NCBI RefSeq assembly: GCF_008930665.1
Contig: NZ_PQMG01000005.1
Span: 62,001 to 126,000, forward strand
Direction: 5' to 3'
DNA: 64,000 nucleotides
Origin: Corynebacterium sp. 74A
GTDB lineage: Bacteria; Actinomycetota; Actinomycetes; Mycobacteriales; Mycobacteriaceae
Under the pieces are notes generated by a model. It worked only from the letters and a program-made list of their open reading frames with translations. It searched no databases and was not told where the DNA came from. Position 1 is the first letter of the stretch. The number at the start of each line of letters is the position of its first letter. The translations under genes and the position numbers were made by a program. Below, in pieces: positions 63,181 to 64,000 of the stretch.

Positions 63181-64000
63181 ATGCTTGCCACATTGCATAT
63201 CGGCAGCGAGCTTCGCCGCTTCGGTCGAGCCAAGCTGGGAAAGATCGCCATCGTGGCCATCTGCCTGCTTCCCCTGCTCTACTCCACGCTCTACCTGTGG
63301 AGCTTCTGGGACCCCTTCGGCCGTCTCGACCGCATGCCCGTCGCCCTCGTCAATGAGGACACCGGCGCCGAGGTCGATGGCCAGCGTATCGACGCCGGCA
63401 AGCAGATCGAAGAGGGCCTGCTCGAGGATCAGTCCCTGGACTGGATCACCGTGACCGAACAGGACGCCCTCGAGGGCGTGAAAACCGGCGAATACTACTT
63501 TGCGGTGACCCTGCCGGAGAATTTCTCCCAAGCAGTGGCCTCTCCTACCTCCGAGAATCCGGAGAAGGCCCGCATTGTGACGCACTACAATGACGCCAAC
63601 GGCTGGCTCTCCACGCTCATCGGCCAAAACGCCATGCGCCAGGTGCTCGCCGTGGTCTCCGACAAAATCGGCACAGAGGCCGTGGATAAGCTGCTGGTGG
63701 GCGTGGTCAACGCCAGCGAGGGCATTCACAAGGCTGCCGATGGCGCCGCCCAACTGGATGATGGCGCCACCAAGCTCGACTCTGGGCTGGGCAAGATCCA
63801 GCAGGGCGCCGGCGATCTCGTGTCCGGCCTCGAGCGCAATAAGGAAGGCACCACCCAGCTGGTCGAGGGCACCGGTCGGCTTCGTGAAGGCGCCGATAAG
63901 CTGCAGGCCGGCTCGGGCGAGCTCGCCAATGGCACGGAGCGCCTGGTAGAGGGCACCAACCAGCTCAGTGGCGGAATCGACCAGGCCATAGGCAAACTCC
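63181..64000 (+). CDS. YhgE/Pip-type membrane protein (5' part, cut by window)
   Basis: The first 273 codons are open to the window edge. One N-terminal helix (KIAIVAICLLPLLYSTLYLW) is followed by FGRLDRMPVALVNEDTGAEVDG, a YhgE/Pip hallmark. From about residue 185 come repeated L-x2-G-x3-L units (QLDDGATKLDSGLGKIQQGAG) of the family's coiled extracytoplasmic region. C-terminal membrane spans lie outside the window. Relatives include the phage infection protein Pip and ESX/EsaA-like proteins. Confidence 0.88.
   Translation, partial: MLATLHIGSELRRFGRAKLGKIAIVAICLLPLLYSTLYLWSFWDPFGRLDRMPVALVNEDTGAEVDGQRIDAGKQIEEGLLEDQSLDWITVTEQDALEGVKTGEYYFAVTLPENFSQAVASPTSENPEKARIVTHYNDANGWLSTLIGQNAMRQVLAVVSDKIGTEAVDKLLVGVVNASEGIHKAADGAAQLDDGATKLDSGLGKIQQGAGDLVSGLERNKEGTTQLVEGTGRLREGADKLQAGSGELANGTERLVEGTNQLSGGIDQAIGKL

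Overview
The window looks like a chromosomal segment of a high-GC Corynebacterium (Corynebacteriales). The main clues are a ramB regulator divergent from sdhCAB, a menE/menA pair, an rmlB-rmlC-rmlA cluster, a heme-biosynthesis plus cytochrome c biogenesis block, and a heterodisulfide-reductase-like Fe-S protein close to an AlaT-type aminotransferase, an arrangement I recall from Corynebacterium and Mycobacterium. Assignment stops at genus level. No rRNA and no CRISPR array was seen; there is one tRNA-Gly.

Layout. 1-5000 (minus strand): DUF445 protein (cut by the window edge), a 33-residue membrane peptide, and the sdhC-sdhA-sdhB operon with a small membrane protein behind it. 5000-14500: ramB, menE, a glycosyltransferase, menA, two small membrane proteins and the dTDP-rhamnose genes (no rmlD). 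13400-30000 (minus strand): an unbroken run that reads, in transcription order, cobA-hemD fusion, hemB, two unknown membrane proteins, a P-type ATPase-like protein that has lost its catalytic residues, a TauE/SafE exporter, hemE, hemY, hemL, a histidine phosphatase, tlpA, ccdA, resB and ccsB. This couples heme synthesis to cytochrome c maturation.

30000-45000: a GT87-type mannosyltransferase, an NhaC-like antiporter, an AI-2E-type exporter, a nucleosidase, a GH13 amylase, the long Fe-S oxidoreductase with a Pro/Ala tail, a small hydrolase, alaT, a YibE/F protein and a UDP-glucose dehydrogenase. 45000-49500: an osmoprotectant ABC transporter, dcd and tRNA-Gly. 49500-58900: two unknown lipoproteins in more AT-rich DNA, an FbpABC-type ferric iron transporter, an adenylation-carrier-membrane acyltransferase fusion protein, and a bile-acid:sodium symporter family protein. 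58900-60250 holds decayed mobile DNA (ABC ATPase, IS256-type transposase and Rep-like fragments). 60400-64000: adhA, a degenerate ABC ATPase and the start of a YhgE/Pip membrane protein.

The items most worth follow-up are the catalytically dead P-type ATPase inside the heme cluster, the one-polypeptide A-T-AT3 acylation enzyme next to the iron transporter, the degenerate ATPase paired with YhgE/Pip, and a 12-base sequence found in five exact copies, all between genes.
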